A stretch of DNA of 64,000 nucleotides. Origin: JANQPX01 sp965204405 (GTDB lineage: Bacteria; Pseudomonadota; Alphaproteobacteria; Geminicoccales; Geminicoccaceae). Location: positions 806,001-870,000 of the forward strand of contig CBDBEN010000004.1 in the NCBI GenBank assembly GCA_965204405.1, given 5' to 3'. Numbering within the stretch: the stretch's first letter is position 1; every line of letters begins with the position of its first letter. Shown piece by piece: positions 43,801-53,393 of the stretch. The notes beneath the pieces are model-generated. The model was not told where the DNA came from. It saw nothing but the letters and a program-made list of their open reading frames with translations, and made no database searches. Position numbers and translations under genes: made by a program.

Positions 43801-44595
43801 TCATGTCGCCGCAGCCACCGCGCGCCTGGCCATCACCCCCACGAGATGCGCCCGATACTCCGCACTCGCATGGATGTCGCTATTGAGATCAGCGGAGCCG
43901 ACAGCCAGATTGCTCAAAGCATCTGCCGAGAAGTTGCCGGACAAAGCGCTTTCCGCGTCACTCGATCGGAACACCGCCGGCCCCGCACCTGTGACCGCCA
44001 CCCGCGTCTCACCGCCGGTTTGCGCGACCATCACGCCGACAATCGCATAACGGCTCGCCGGATTCGGGAACTTTTGGTAGCCGGCCTTATCGGGCTTCGG
44101 GAAACTCACAGCCGTCACGATCTCATCGTCAGCCAGCGCCGTCTCGAACAGCCCGGTAAAGAAATCGTCGGCAGCGATGGTCCGCTTATTGGTATGCACC
44201 GTCGCGTTCAACCCGACGATGGCCGCAGGATAATCGGCTGCCGGGTCGGCATTGGCGATCGAGCCGCCGATGGTGCCGCGGTTCCTAACCTGGGGATCGC
44301 CGATATGGCTGGCCAGATGGGCCAAAGCCGGGATCTGCGACCGCACGACGTCGGACGTCGCGACTTCAGCGTGGGTGGCCATGGCACCGACGACAATATT
44401 GCTGCCGTCCTGACGGATCCCTTTCAGCTCACCGACGCCCCCAAGATCGACGACATCGGACGGCGAGGCAAGGCGTTGCTTCAGGGTTGGAATCAAGGTC
44501 TGACCGCCAGCCATGAACTTGCCGTCATCAGCTCCTTTTAGCGCTGATACTGCGTCGGCGACCGAGCCGGGTTTGTGAACATTGAATTCATACAT
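43801..44595 (-). CDS. coxM: CoxM-like FAD-binding subunit, aerobic CO dehydrogenase type
   Basis: 264 residues. The FAD motifs of the xanthine oxidase medium chain are present: FMAGGQTLIPTLKQRL (AGGQS/T-like) near residue 30, and TIGGSIANADPAADYPA near 108. It passes electrons from the molybdenum and iron-sulfur subunits. Last gene of coxG-S-L-M; 15 bases after coxL and followed by a terminator. Confidence 0.92.
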   Translation of the reverse strand: MYEFNVHKPGSVADAVSALKGADDGKFMAGGQTLIPTLKQRLASPSDVVDLGGVGELKGIRQDGSNIVVGAMATHAEVATSDVVRSQIPALAHLASHIGDPQVRNRGTIGGSIANADPAADYPAAIVGLNATVHTNKRTIAADDFFTGLFETALADDEIVTAVSFPKPDKAGYQKFPNPASRYAIVGVMVAQTGGETRVAVTGAGPAVFRSSDAESALSGNFSADALSNLAVGSADLNSDIHASAEYRAHLVGVMARRAVAAAT

Positions 44596-44610
44596 TGTTT
44601 CCTGGCCCCC

Positions 44611-46980
44611 CTATTCGGCCGCTTGCTGGGTGGAGTTTTCCTGGATTGCCCGCCAAACCTTCTCGGCCGACGCGGGCATCTGGATCCGGGTCCCGATCGC
44701 ATTGGTCACCGCATTCATGACAGCAGGCGGCGAACCGATGGCGCCAGCCTCACCACACCCTTTCACGCCAAGCGTGTTGTGGGTGCAGGGCGTTTCCGTG
44801 GTTGCCACCTCGAAGTTCGGGAAATTATCCGCCTTCGGCATGCAGTAGTCCATGTAGGAGGCCGAAATCAGCTGCCCGGCACTATCATAGACGCAGTTCT
44901 CCGTGAGTGCCTGACCAATGCCCTGCGCCAGGCCGCCATGGACCTGGCCCTCGACGATCATCGGGTTGACCAGCTTGCCGAAGTCGTCGACGGCGACCAA
45001 CCGATCGATCGTGACGACGCCAGTGTCCGGATCGACTTCCACCTCGCAGACATAGGTGCCAGACGGGTAAGTGAAGTTTGCAGGGTCGTAAAAGGCGCTT
45101 TCCTCCATGCCCGGTTCCACCAGGCCTTGCGGAATATTGTGCGGGACATAGGCTTCGAATATGACCTCGCCCAATGCTTTCGCCTTGTCGGTGCCGGCCA
45201 CGGTGAAGTTGCCGTCCTTGAACTCGATATCCGCTTCTGACGCCTCGAGCAGATGAGCGGCGATCTTCTTGCCCTTCTCGATAACTTTGTCAGCCGCATT
45301 GGCGATCGCCTGGCCGCCGACCGCAAGGGAGCGCGAGCCATAGGTCCCCATGCCAACCGGCGTCTTGTCGGTGTCGCCGTGGATGATCTCGATATTCTCG
45401 ATCGGCACACCGAGCTTCTCGACGATGAGCTGTGCAAACGTCGTATCGTGCCCCTGCCCATGGCTGTGAGAGCCGGTCATCACCTGGCAAACGCCGGTAT
45501 GCGTAAAGCGGATCTTGGCACTTTCCCAAAGACCGACACCGGCCCCGAGAGAGCCCACCACCGCAGACGGCGCAATACCGCAGGCTTCGATGTAGCAGGA
45601 AAGACCGACACCTCTAAGCTTGCCCTTGGCCTCTGAGGCCGCACGGCGCCCCGCAAAACCGGCATAGTCGGAAAGCTCCAGCGCCTTCGCCATATGCGCC
45701 TCGTAATTGCCGGTGTCGTAGGTGAGTGCCACAGGTGTGTCGTAGGGGAACTGATCCGGCTGGATGAAGTTCTGCCGACGAAGATCCGCCGGATCCCGGC
45801 CCAATTCCTCGGCGGCCGTCTCGACGATGGTCTCGAGAAGATAGGTGGCTTCCGGACGGCCGGCACCGCGATAGGCATCCACCGGTGCCGTGTTGGTGTA
45901 GACCGCATCGACCGCGCAGTAGATCTGCGGTGTCTTATATTGTCCTGCAAGCAGCGTGGCATAGAGATAGGTCGGCACGCATGAAGCGAAGGTCGAGAGA
46001 TAAGCCCCCATATTCGCCTTGGTATGGACCTTGAGCGCGGTAAAGTTGCCATCCGCATCCATCGCCAGTTCGGCATGGGTGACGTGGTCGCGTCCATGGG
46101 CATCCGACTGGAAACTCTCGGTGCGCTCGGCGGTCCATTTCACCGGCCGGCCAACTTTTCGCGCCGCAAGCAGGCAGACGCATTCCTCGGCATAGATGAA
46201 GATCTTGGACCCGAAACCGCCACCGACATCTGGCGCGATCACCCGAAGTTTGTGCTCCGGCGCAACACCGACGAAGGCCGCGATCACCAGACGCGCGACA
46301 TGCGGATTCTGCGACGTCGTATGGAGGGTAAAGCTGTCGCTCGAACGCTCATAATCGCCGATCGCGGCACGCGGCTCCATCGCATTCGGAACGAGACGGT
46401 TGTTGACGAGATCGATCTTGGTGACATGAGCGGCCGAGGCAATCGCCTGATCAATGGCGGCCTCGTCGCCGAGTTCCCAGTTGTAGACCGTGTTGTTGCC
46501 GATATCGTCGTGAATTTGCGGCTGGCCGTCCTTGTCGGCATCGGCGGTCGATGCGCAGGCCACCAACGGACCGTAATCGACCTCGACCAGTTCGGCCGCA
46601 TCTTTCGCCTGGGTGTAGGTCTCGGCAACGACGCAGGCGACATGATCCCCGACATAGCGAACTTTGCCCTGGGCCAAAATCGGATGCGGCCCCGCCTTCA
46701 TGTCGGAGCCGTCCTTGGATTTCACCATCCAGCCGCAGATCAAACCGCCCCAGCCGGCTTCGGCGACATCGTCACCGGTCAAGACCGCGAGCACGCCGGG
46801 GGCAGCCTCGGCTGCCGCTTTGTCGATGCCGTTCAGATTGGCGTGGGGATAGGGTGAACGCACGAAATAGGCATAAGCCTGCCCATGACGGTTGATGTCG
46901 TCGGTGTAGTTACCGGCACCCGTGATAAAGCGCTGATCCTCCTTGCGGCGAACCGAGGCTCCAATTCCATTTTCAGCCAT
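44611..46980 (-). CDS. coxL: CoxL-like molybdopterin subunit, form II
   Basis: 789 residues. The active-site loop reads AYRGAGRPEATY, the form II signature, not the AYRCSFR of true form I CO dehydrogenase, so CO may not be the substrate. Other molybdenum-site blocks: VAPDVGGGFGSKIFIYAEE near residue 260, GSHSHGQGHDTTFAQ and the end motif KGCGEAGAIGSPPAVMNAV with the proton-abstracting Glu. Starts four bases after coxS. Form II enzymes act on varied aldehydes, purines or unknown small substrates. Confidence 0.93.
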   Translation of the reverse strand: MAENGIGASVRRKEDQRFITGAGNYTDDINRHGQAYAYFVRSPYPHANLNGIDKAAAEAAPGVLAVLTGDDVAEAGWGGLICGWMVKSKDGSDMKAGPHPILAQGKVRYVGDHVACVVAETYTQAKDAAELVEVDYGPLVACASTADADKDGQPQIHDDIGNNTVYNWELGDEAAIDQAIASAAHVTKIDLVNNRLVPNAMEPRAAIGDYERSSDSFTLHTTSQNPHVARLVIAAFVGVAPEHKLRVIAPDVGGGFGSKIFIYAEECVCLLAARKVGRPVKWTAERTESFQSDAHGRDHVTHAELAMDADGNFTALKVHTKANMGAYLSTFASCVPTYLYATLLAGQYKTPQIYCAVDAVYTNTAPVDAYRGAGRPEATYLLETIVETAAEELGRDPADLRRQNFIQPDQFPYDTPVALTYDTGNYEAHMAKALELSDYAGFAGRRAASEAKGKLRGVGLSCYIEACGIAPSAVVGSLGAGVGLWESAKIRFTHTGVCQVMTGSHSHGQGHDTTFAQLIVEKLGVPIENIEIIHGDTDKTPVGMGTYGSRSLAVGGQAIANAADKVIEKGKKIAAHLLEASEADIEFKDGNFTVAGTDKAKALGEVIFEAYVPHNIPQGLVEPGMEESAFYDPANFTYPSGTYVCEVEVDPDTGVVTIDRLVAVDDFGKLVNPMIVEGQVHGGLAQGIGQALTENCVYDSAGQLISASYMDYCMPKADNFPNFEVATTETPCTHNTLGVKGCGEAGAIGSPPAVMNAVTNAIGTRIQMPASAEKVWRAIQENSTQQAAE

Positions 46981-46984
46981 GGCG

Positions 46985-47452
46985 TCAGCTCCTCATATCG
47001 GCGGCGCCGGCCTTGATGGCCTTGACGATGTTATGATAGCCGGTGCAGCGGCAGAGATTGCCCTCCAGCCATTCCCGGATCTCCTGCTCGGACGGATCGG
47101 CGTTGTTCTTCACCAGATCGACAGCGCTCATGATCATGCCAGGCGTACAAAAGCCGCATTGCAGCGCATGATGCTCGCGAAAGGCCGCCTGCATCGGGTG
47201 CAGATCGCCGCCATTGGCCAATCCTTCGATGGTGGTCACCTCGGCACCATCGCATTGCATCGCCAAGGTGGTGCAAGCCTTCACCGACTTGCCGTCGATA
47301 TGCACAACACAGGCACCGCATTGGCTGGTATCGCAGCCGACATGGGTTCCGGTCAGGCTCAAATGCTGGCGCAAGAATTCAACCAGCAATGTCCGAGGCT
47401 CGACGTCTTTCGTCACCGCCTTGCCATTGACTGTTATGGAAACACTCGCCAT
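46985..47452 (-). CDS. coxS: CoxS-like 2Fe-2S subunit
   Basis: 155 residues from ATG 47452 (GGAAGAG upstream). The N-terminal plant-type cluster has GCDTSQCGACVVHIDG with a further Cys in CTTLAMQC; the C-terminal helical cluster has CGFCTPGMIMSA and the CRCTGYHNIVKAI motif. Standard electron-transfer subunit of molybdenum hydroxylases. Four bases before coxL. Confidence 0.95.
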   Translation of the reverse strand: MASVSITVNGKAVTKDVEPRTLLVEFLRQHLSLTGTHVGCDTSQCGACVVHIDGKSVKACTTLAMQCDGAEVTTIEGLANGGDLHPMQAAFREHHALQCGFCTPGMIMSAVDLVKNNADPSEQEIREWLEGNLCRCTGYHNIVKAIKAGAADMRS

Positions 47453-47615
47453 TCGCTCTTCCACTCCCTGCAAACTCAACCCTGATTTATCAGAGTTTGA
47501 TCCCTCTTCCCACCCGGCGAGCAGGCCATGAACGAAAGCCGTACGTCACCGATGTCTTGAACCGAAGCTAGGAGAGTGGCCAGCGACCGTCAACGGCTTC
47601 GATGTCGCTTCAAGG

Positions 47616-48233
47616 TCACCTGATCAGGGAGACGACCAGGATCAGCAAAGCTAGCACCGCCGATGCCCAGATATACTTGTTCTGCATCATCTCTGCGATG
47701 CCGCTCTCTTCGGCATGATGATCCGTTACCGGCTGTGTTGCCGACGCTGCGGCGGCCCCTTCAGCTTCCGCAGGCACCGCCTCTTCCGCTGTTGGTGCAA
47801 CCTGTTCCTTGAAATTGGAAAAAAACTCGTCCGCCATTTTCTTCGACGTACCGTCGATCAGCCGCGAGCCGAGCTGCGCAAGCTTGCCGCCGACATCCGC
47901 CTTGGCGGTATAGCTCAGGATCGTGCCTCCCTCACCGTCATCGGCGAGCTTGACGTCGGCTCCCCCTTTGGCAAAGCCGGCAGCCCCTCCCTTGCCTTCA
48001 CCGCTGATGGTGTAACTTTCCGGCGGGTTGATATTCAAAAGCTTGACGTCACCACTGAATTTCGCCTTCACCGGCCCCACCTTCGCAACGACCTTCGCTG
48101 TGAACGCATCGTCGCCGGTCTTCTCCAGCGACTCGCAGCCTGGAATGGACGCCTTCAGCGTTTCCGCATCGTTGAGAGCGGCCCAGACTTTGTCGCGTGA
48201 TGCCGGTATCCGGTACTCACCAGTCATATCCAT
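47616..48233 (-). CDS. coxG: CoxG-like SRPBCC membrane-anchor protein
   Basis: 205 residues. Residues 1 to 145 form the START-like CoxG domain: YRIPASRDKVWAALNDAETLKASIPGCESLE, GPVKAKFSGDVKL and GGKLAQLGSRLIDGTSKKMADEFF. An Ala/Glu-rich linker leads to a C-terminal membrane helix (IWASAVLALLILVVSLIR). In Oligotropha, CoxG tethers CO dehydrogenase to the membrane. Lies 163 bases upstream of coxS, first in the set. Confidence 0.92.
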   Translation of the reverse strand: MDMTGEYRIPASRDKVWAALNDAETLKASIPGCESLEKTGDDAFTAKVVAKVGPVKAKFSGDVKLLNINPPESYTISGEGKGGAAGFAKGGADVKLADDGEGGTILSYTAKADVGGKLAQLGSRLIDGTSKKMADEFFSNFKEQVAPTAEEAVPAEAEGAAAASATQPVTDHHAEESGIAEMMQNKYIWASAVLALLILVVSLIR

Positions 48234-48430
48234 AATCGTGTTTTCCCAAGACCCAAGAAATTCGGTGCCATCACCATCTTACCTAAGAAGCTACATCTCC
48301 CAACCGGTTCCGGCAATAAGACCGCGCCAGATTGTATAAAGAGTGGAGGCAGCAGTGAGCTCACCGATGAATCCGCCGGAACCGGCTCTCCAGACGGTCA
48401 CCGTTGAAGCACTATTTGGTTAAGAGAAAC

Positions 48431-48967
48431 CTACCAGCGCAGAACCAGGCGGTTGCGAACCACCTCATAGCTTCGAAGCTGGCGGAGAAAGCTTGTGCCG
48501 AGAAGCGATATGTCCAAGTCACCCTGATTGACGTAGGCGTCGAGGTCGTGGAGCTGAAGCTGGCCGATACGGACATCGCGCAAGGTGACCGGAGCGGCAT
48601 AGGTCGTGCCGTTTGCGCTCTTGAAGGCGGTGTTGAAGCGCAGGCGGCTGCCACTCAGCCCCAAACGATCAGCGTCGTCACTGTTCAGGACGATATGGGT
48701 TGCGCCGGTATCGATCAGGAACCTGATCGGCGTGCCGTTGATATAGACATCCGTAATAAAGTGGCCACTGGCGCCGCCTGGAATAATTTCTTCACGATCG
48801 CCACCGCTGGCTTCCAATGCGGGTTGAGGTGTCTGATAGAGGGGTGTCTGGATAGGATGACCGTTTTCGCGCAGCACGCGCTCGAACAAGCCGCCGTCCT
48901 GCAGCCCGACGAAGGTTGCGCCCAACAAAATGGCCAGGCCGAGACAACGAAAAGCCCACCCAACCAT
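48431..48967 (-). CDS. Membrane-anchored retropepsin-like aspartic protease
   Basis: 178 residues from ATG 48967, with GGAGG seven bases upstream. An N-terminal membrane helix is followed by a linker and a single retropepsin lobe: FITDVYINGTPIRFLIDTGATHIVLN (catalytic DTGAT) and later ISLLGTSFLRQLRSYEV, the flap-side ending. Matches the TIGR02281 family, common in alphaproteobacteria; the protease would act as a dimer in the periplasm. Confidence 0.88.
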   Translation of the reverse strand: MVGWAFRCLGLAILLGATFVGLQDGGLFERVLRENGHPIQTPLYQTPQPALEASGGDREEIIPGGASGHFITDVYINGTPIRFLIDTGATHIVLNSDDADRLGLSGSRLRFNTAFKSANGTTYAAPVTLRDVRIGQLQLHDLDAYVNQGDLDISLLGTSFLRQLRSYEVVRNRLVLRW

Positions 48968-49256
48968 TCCAGCCTCCTGCTCGCCATGATCCTCGCCTGC
49001 TGAAACTTTATGCAAAACTGTATAAGAAATTCCTAACTCGCTGACTGTGGTACAAAAATCGTCTAAATAACCGAATATTTTTGGTAAAAAAAATCGTCGA
49101 CCTGTGGTCGAAATGCTCTATGATTGATGTTAAGATGAAGAGAACTGAAGCTGCCGGTCAGATGAGTTGGCGCTTCGGCAGAAATGTTGCTGGGCAATGC
49201 TGCAAGGATGAACCGGTCTCACCGGACCGGAGAACGACGATAGAGGATGATTGACG

Positions 49257-49442
49257 ATGAAGAAGTTTTGGTGGGGCATTTTCTTCGGCGCTCTTATCGG
49301 GGTGCTGTTGCTGGCGCCGGAATCGAATTTCAGCAATCGTGTGCGTGATTTGTTCTACACCGTGCAATATGCGCTGGTCGATGTGCTCGATGCCGCAACC
49401 ACGGCAACCGGCCGTGTCGCCGACGGTGTCGATGCGCTCTAG
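49257..49442 (+). CDS. Small membrane protein, 61 aa
   Basis: ATG 49257 preceded by AGAGGATGATTG. One N-terminal hydrophobic segment (FWWGIFFGALIGVLLLAP) then an amphipathic helix-like tail with RVRDLFYTVQYALVDVLDAA. Function unknown. 30 bases before a larger membrane protein gene on the same strand; a strong hairpin follows inside that gene. Confidence 0.65.
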   Translation: MKKFWWGIFFGALIGVLLLAPESNFSNRVRDLFYTVQYALVDVLDAATTATGRVADGVDAL

Positions 49443-49472
49443 CCGGCTTAAGGCAGCGCCCACGCCGATGGC

Positions 49473-50378
49473 GTGACATCCTTCACCGGCCAGATCCTGC
49501 TGGAAAGCATCGCCGTTCCAGCCATTGTCGCCGGTCTCGTCGTTTTTCCAACCCGGTGGTTAAGCCACCGGGTTTCTCTTGGCCTGATCACGGCGGCCGC
49601 TTTTCTCGCCGCAATCATCGCAACGTACCTCCTGATCTTCAGCTGGCCGGTATCGACAGTTCTTGCGGCGCGCCAGAAGATTATTTTTTTGACGGTCGTC
49701 GCTGCTCTTCTGAGCCTTAGCCTCGGCCGAAAGCTCTCCTCTCGGTCGCTCCTGGTTCTATCCATTCTCGGACCGCTCTGGATTGGCTGGCCTGCTCTCC
49801 TGCAGGGCAAGCCCGCAAGTCTTCTGCTGGCCCTCCCGATGATCGTCGGCTTCCGGGTTACCTGGATGAGTTGCCGATCGGACAGGCCTGCCCGCGAGCA
49901 TACCGAGCTTTGCCTGCTCCTGCTCCTCATGGCGACCGGCCTCGCCTTGATTGCGCTGTTTGCCAGAACTCTTTCCGTGAGCCAGCTCAGCCTGGCCCTG
50001 GCATCGACTATCCCGTCAATCCTCATTTTAGGCCCGCAACGGCGCGCCTGCCTTCTGCCGACGATGAGCGCCGTCATGCTGAGCGGGCTATTGAGTACCG
50101 TGCTGCTCTACAGCGACGCCAGTATTGCCGCCCTCGGCATCCTTAGCGCAGCCCTTGCTGCGCCGGCGCTGGCAGGCCTGCTCGGCAAAACACGGCTCTT
50201 TCATAGCCACGCCCCGGCAACCCTCCTGATCGCTTCGCTCCTCGTCGCGCTTGCTGCAGTCATAGCCTGGATCGACGCAGGCGCGGTTTCCGTCTATGAA
50301 GGGGCGCAACAAGACGGGAGAGGTATTCAAACGTTCGTTTTAAGAGGGGATGACGGACATGATTGGGAAGGTTCTTAA
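49473..50378 (+). CDS. Polytopic membrane protein, function unknown
   Basis: About 301 residues, around eight hydrophobic segments spread along the whole length, with a Thr-Arg-Trp-Leu motif after the first. I do not recognise a family. GTG 49473 starts it. A strong hairpin lies some 80 bases into the frame (49550-49574). The end overlaps the SRPBCC gene. A permease-like or membrane-enzyme role is possible but undetermined. Confidence 0.6.
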   Translation: MTSFTGQILLESIAVPAIVAGLVVFPTRWLSHRVSLGLITAAAFLAAIIATYLLIFSWPVSTVLAARQKIIFLTVVAALLSLSLGRKLSSRSLLVLSILGPLWIGWPALLQGKPASLLLALPMIVGFRVTWMSCRSDRPAREHTELCLLLLLMATGLALIALFARTLSVSQLSLALASTIPSILILGPQRRACLLPTMSAVMLSGLLSTVLLYSDASIAALGILSAALAAPALAGLLGKTRLFHSHAPATLLIASLLVALAAVIAWIDAGAVSVYEGAQQDGRGIQTFVLRGDDGHDWEGS

Positions 50379-50904
50379 ATATCTAGGTTTGACTGTCGTC
50401 GTGCTGGTCGCCATCGCCTATATCCTGCCGGGACAGGTCAGGGTGGAGCGGGCAACGGTCATCGAGGCGAAGCCGGCCGACGTGTTCAAGCTGGTCAACG
50501 GCTTCGAGAATTTCAATCAATGGTCGCCCTGGTACGAACGCGATCCGGACGGCGACTATCAGATCGAGGGACCGGCTACCGGTGTCGGCGCCAGGATGAT
50601 CTGGGCAAGCGAGAAACCGGATGTCGGTGCCGGCAGTCAGGAGATCGTCGAGAGCGTCCAGGACAAGCTGGTGCGCACCAAACTTGATTTCGGTGACATG
50701 GGCAACGCCAATGCCTCCTTTCAGCTCGAACCGTCGGGTGAACATACCAAGATCGTCTGGGGTTTCGATACCGATCTCGGCCTGAACCCGGTCAGCCGCT
50801 ATTTCGGCCTCATGTTCGAGCGCTGGATCGGCCCGGACTACGAACATGGCCTGGCCAAACTGAAAGCCCTCGCTGAAGAGCAAACAGACGCCGCTGCCAA
50901 CTGA
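50359..50904 (+). CDS. Membrane-anchored SRPBCC-family protein
   Basis: 181 residues from ATG 50359; ATG 50350 is in frame but adjacent to its AGGGG. An N-terminal membrane helix (LGLTVVVLVAIAYILPG) is followed by a START-like domain: RVERATVIEAKPADVFKLVNGFENFNQWSPWYERD, the polyketide-cyclase/AHSA1-like opening. Binds a hydrophobic ligand by family rules; none can be named. Overlaps the upstream membrane protein gene by 20 bases, so the two are probably co-expressed. Confidence 0.82.
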   Translation: MIGKVLKYLGLTVVVLVAIAYILPGQVRVERATVIEAKPADVFKLVNGFENFNQWSPWYERDPDGDYQIEGPATGVGARMIWASEKPDVGAGSQEIVESVQDKLVRTKLDFGDMGNANASFQLEPSGEHTKIVWGFDTDLGLNPVSRYFGLMFERWIGPDYEHGLAKLKALAEEQTDAAAN

Positions 50905-50939
50905 GGTCGCACCAAACACGGCCCTCTTGTCACGAAAGT

Positions 50940-52190
50940 TTATTTTGTGCGGGATGCCTTGATATCGACGGTGATCACCACCTCGTCGGCGACGGTGACG
51001 GTCGAGGCCCAATCGCCCTGCCCGATCCCGTAGTCCAGGCGCTGAATAGGAAGCTCGCCTTTTGCATGGGCAAGCTCTCGAGCCGAGTCGTCCGGATCGC
51101 TGGTGATCTCCAGCGTAAACGGCAGCATGACGTCCTTGGTCACATCCCTGATGGTGAGCTTCGCCGCGGCTTCGTAGCGGCCATCGCCGGCAGCGCTGAT
51201 CGCGATGCTCTCGAAAGTCGCGGCCGGCCATTGCTTGGTGTCGAAGAACGAGGGTGAGTTCAGCATCTGATCCCGATCATTATGGCCGGTGGAGATGCTG
51301 GTCGCATCAATATCGACACGGAACCGGCTGTTGTCGAGATCATCGGGATCGAACAGGATCTCGGCAGCGAAGCTTCCAAAGCTTCCCGGCACCGGCGAGC
51401 CCTGCTGTCTGGCAATGAAGCCGAGCACCGATCCCTCCTCGACAACCCAGGCGCCGTTACCGGCGGCCGCTGACGATTGATCGCCGGGCTGGGCGTCGAC
51501 CGCCGCAGGCAAAGACGTTGACGCTGCCTGGCTCTCAGTTGCCGCTTGTTCTGCCGGGGCGGCATCCATCGCCACATCGGTCTTCGACGACAAGAATTGC
51601 GGCCCAACGAAACCGAGCGTCAGAATGATCACCGCAGTGCCAACGGCTGCACCTGGCAGCATCCGGCGCAGAACATCGTCCTTCAGCATAATGTGATGGC
51701 GAAGAGAAGCGCCGATATGGGCCAGAATCAGCAGCGCCATGAGCTTCGCGACCAGGTGGTGCAGACCGAGGAGCCGCTCGCCCACCGCTTTGTCCTGGCC
51801 GATTAGCGCCGGCAATTCGATGTTGCCGAAAAGGACAATCGGAAAATTGGCGGCATTGGATTGCAGGATACCAAGGATGGGCTGCAGAAAAATCAGGCCG
51901 TAAAGCGCCCAATGCGCCCCGGTTGCAGCAAGACGCTCCCAGCCCTTCATGGTTTCCGGCAAGGGCGGAGCAGGATGGGTGAGGCGCCAGACAAGGCGCA
52001 GCACGGCCAGCGCCAGAATGGTAACGCCAATCCCTTTGTGGATCTGATACAGCCTGAAGGTTTCGGGATCGACAGGATCGAGGTCCGTCATATACCAACC
52101 GAGACCGAAGGCCACGAAAATCAAAACCGCGATCAGCCAGTGGAAAAGCTGAGCCACGCCGTCATAACGATGCACCGAACGATCCGTCAC
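50940..52190 (-). CDS. Cytochrome b561-YceI fusion protein
   Basis: 416 residues from GTG 52190, with AAGGGG upstream; an ATG at 52253 is also in frame. Residues 1 to 190 are a four-helix cytochrome b561 with heme-ligand His in RYDGVAQLFHWLI, LYQIHKGIG, LLGLHHLVAK and LAHIGASLRHH. A Ala/Gln-rich linker leads to a YceI lipocalin-like domain (about 250 to 416): VLGFIARQQGSPVPGSF, RFRVDIDATSISTGHNDRDQML and AATFESIAI. YceI binds isoprenoid quinones, so joining it to b561 suggests a quinone/superoxide redox module in the envelope; that is inference. Confidence 0.92.
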   Translation of the reverse strand: MTDRSVHRYDGVAQLFHWLIAVLIFVAFGLGWYMTDLDPVDPETFRLYQIHKGIGVTILALAVLRLVWRLTHPAPPLPETMKGWERLAATGAHWALYGLIFLQPILGILQSNAANFPIVLFGNIELPALIGQDKAVGERLLGLHHLVAKLMALLILAHIGASLRHHIMLKDDVLRRMLPGAAVGTAVIILTLGFVGPQFLSSKTDVAMDAAPAEQAATESQAASTSLPAAVDAQPGDQSSAAAGNGAWVVEEGSVLGFIARQQGSPVPGSFGSFAAEILFDPDDLDNSRFRVDIDATSISTGHNDRDQMLNSPSFFDTKQWPAATFESIAISAAGDGRYEAAAKLTIRDVTKDVMLPFTLEITSDPDDSARELAHAKGELPIQRLDYGIGQGDWASTVTVADEVVITVDIKASRTK

Positions 52191-52404
52191 GTCAGGCCCC
52201 TTCCCCAGGCATTTTCCTTGTCCCGATATCGAGCGCAGCCCTAACCTGTTCAACAGATCATGACAAGGTCGTGAGCCTGTTTTCGCCTGGCGCTCATCAA
52301 GAGCGCGTGATTCGGTCTCTTCCCTTGATCATTTTTCGTGTTAGTTGACCTGTTCCAGGCGGCTTGGCTTCACTTCGAACATTCGCGACACGAAAGGAAC
52401 AAAA

Positions 52405-53393
52405 ATGCATTCCGATCACAAACAGGCATTGTCACGCCGCAGGCTCATGACAGGTGCTGCGGCCGTCGGCCTCACCGCAGCGAGCGCGGCTCCAATTTCC
52501 GAAACGGCCTCGGCGAAAGCCCCGTTCATGGGCGCCGAACGCCCCAGCTTCTATCGGTTCGACCTTGGCGATTTCGAAGTCACCACCTTGTTGGACGGAG
52601 CGATCAAGCTCGATGGGCCGCACCCGATCTTTGGCGAGAATGTCGAACAATCCGACGTCCAGATGCTCGCCGAACAAAACTTCCTGCCCCCTCCCAGATG
52701 GTGATCGGCTTCACGCCGGTCATCGTCAATACCGGCGAGCAGGTCATCATGTTCGACAGCGGCAATGGCGCAGGCCGGCGCCCGGACGCCGGCAATTTGG
52801 CAGAGCTTTTTGAACAGGCCGGTTTTGCGACCAGCGAAGTCGATCTGGTGGTGATCACCCATTTTCATCCGGATCACATCGGCGGCCTCATGGAGAACGG
52901 CGCTCCCCTGTTTCCGAACGCAAGCTATGTCACCAATGAAGCCGAATATGATTTCTGGAGCGCCGAGGACAAGCTCTCCGGCAAGACCGAACGGGTGGCG
53001 AAACTGACCCAATCAAACGTCGTGCCGTTTGCCGAGAAGACGACCTTCGTAAAGGCGGGTGCCGACGTCGTCTCCGGGATTACCGCCGTCGAGGCCGCCG
53101 GCCACACGCCCGGCCATACAGCCTTTCATGTTGAGAGCGCCGGCAAGCGGCTGATGATCACCGCCGATACCGCCAACCACTACGTGATGTCGCTGCAGAA
53201 ACCGGGCTGGCATGTGCGCTTCGACATGGACAAGGATGCCGCGATCACGGCAAGAAAGTCCGTCTTCGGCATGATCGCCGCCGACCGCATTCCGTTCACC
53301 GGCTACCACATGCCCTCGCCTGCCGTCGGCTATGTCGAACCGCTGGGCGACGGCTTTCGTTATGTCCCCGCATCCTATCAGCTCGATCTCTGA
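52405..53393 (+). pseudogene. Tat-exported metallo-beta-lactamase-fold protein with a frameshift
   Basis: ATG 52405 (GAAAGGAAC upstream) starts a twin-arginine signal LSRRRLMTGAAAVGL and a DLGDFEVTTLLDGA domain, but the frame ends at TGG-TGA near 52702. The rest of the enzyme, VITHFHPDHIGG (zinc site), AAGHTPGHTAFH and ITADTANH, continues in the next frame to 53393. Adding one C to the C5 run at 52687-52691 restores LPPSQMVIGFTPVIVNTG and a full protein of about 329 residues. So one base is missing: a real mutation, phase variation or a homopolymer sequencing error. The family includes hydrolases and quorum-quenching-type lactonases. Confidence 0.85.
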
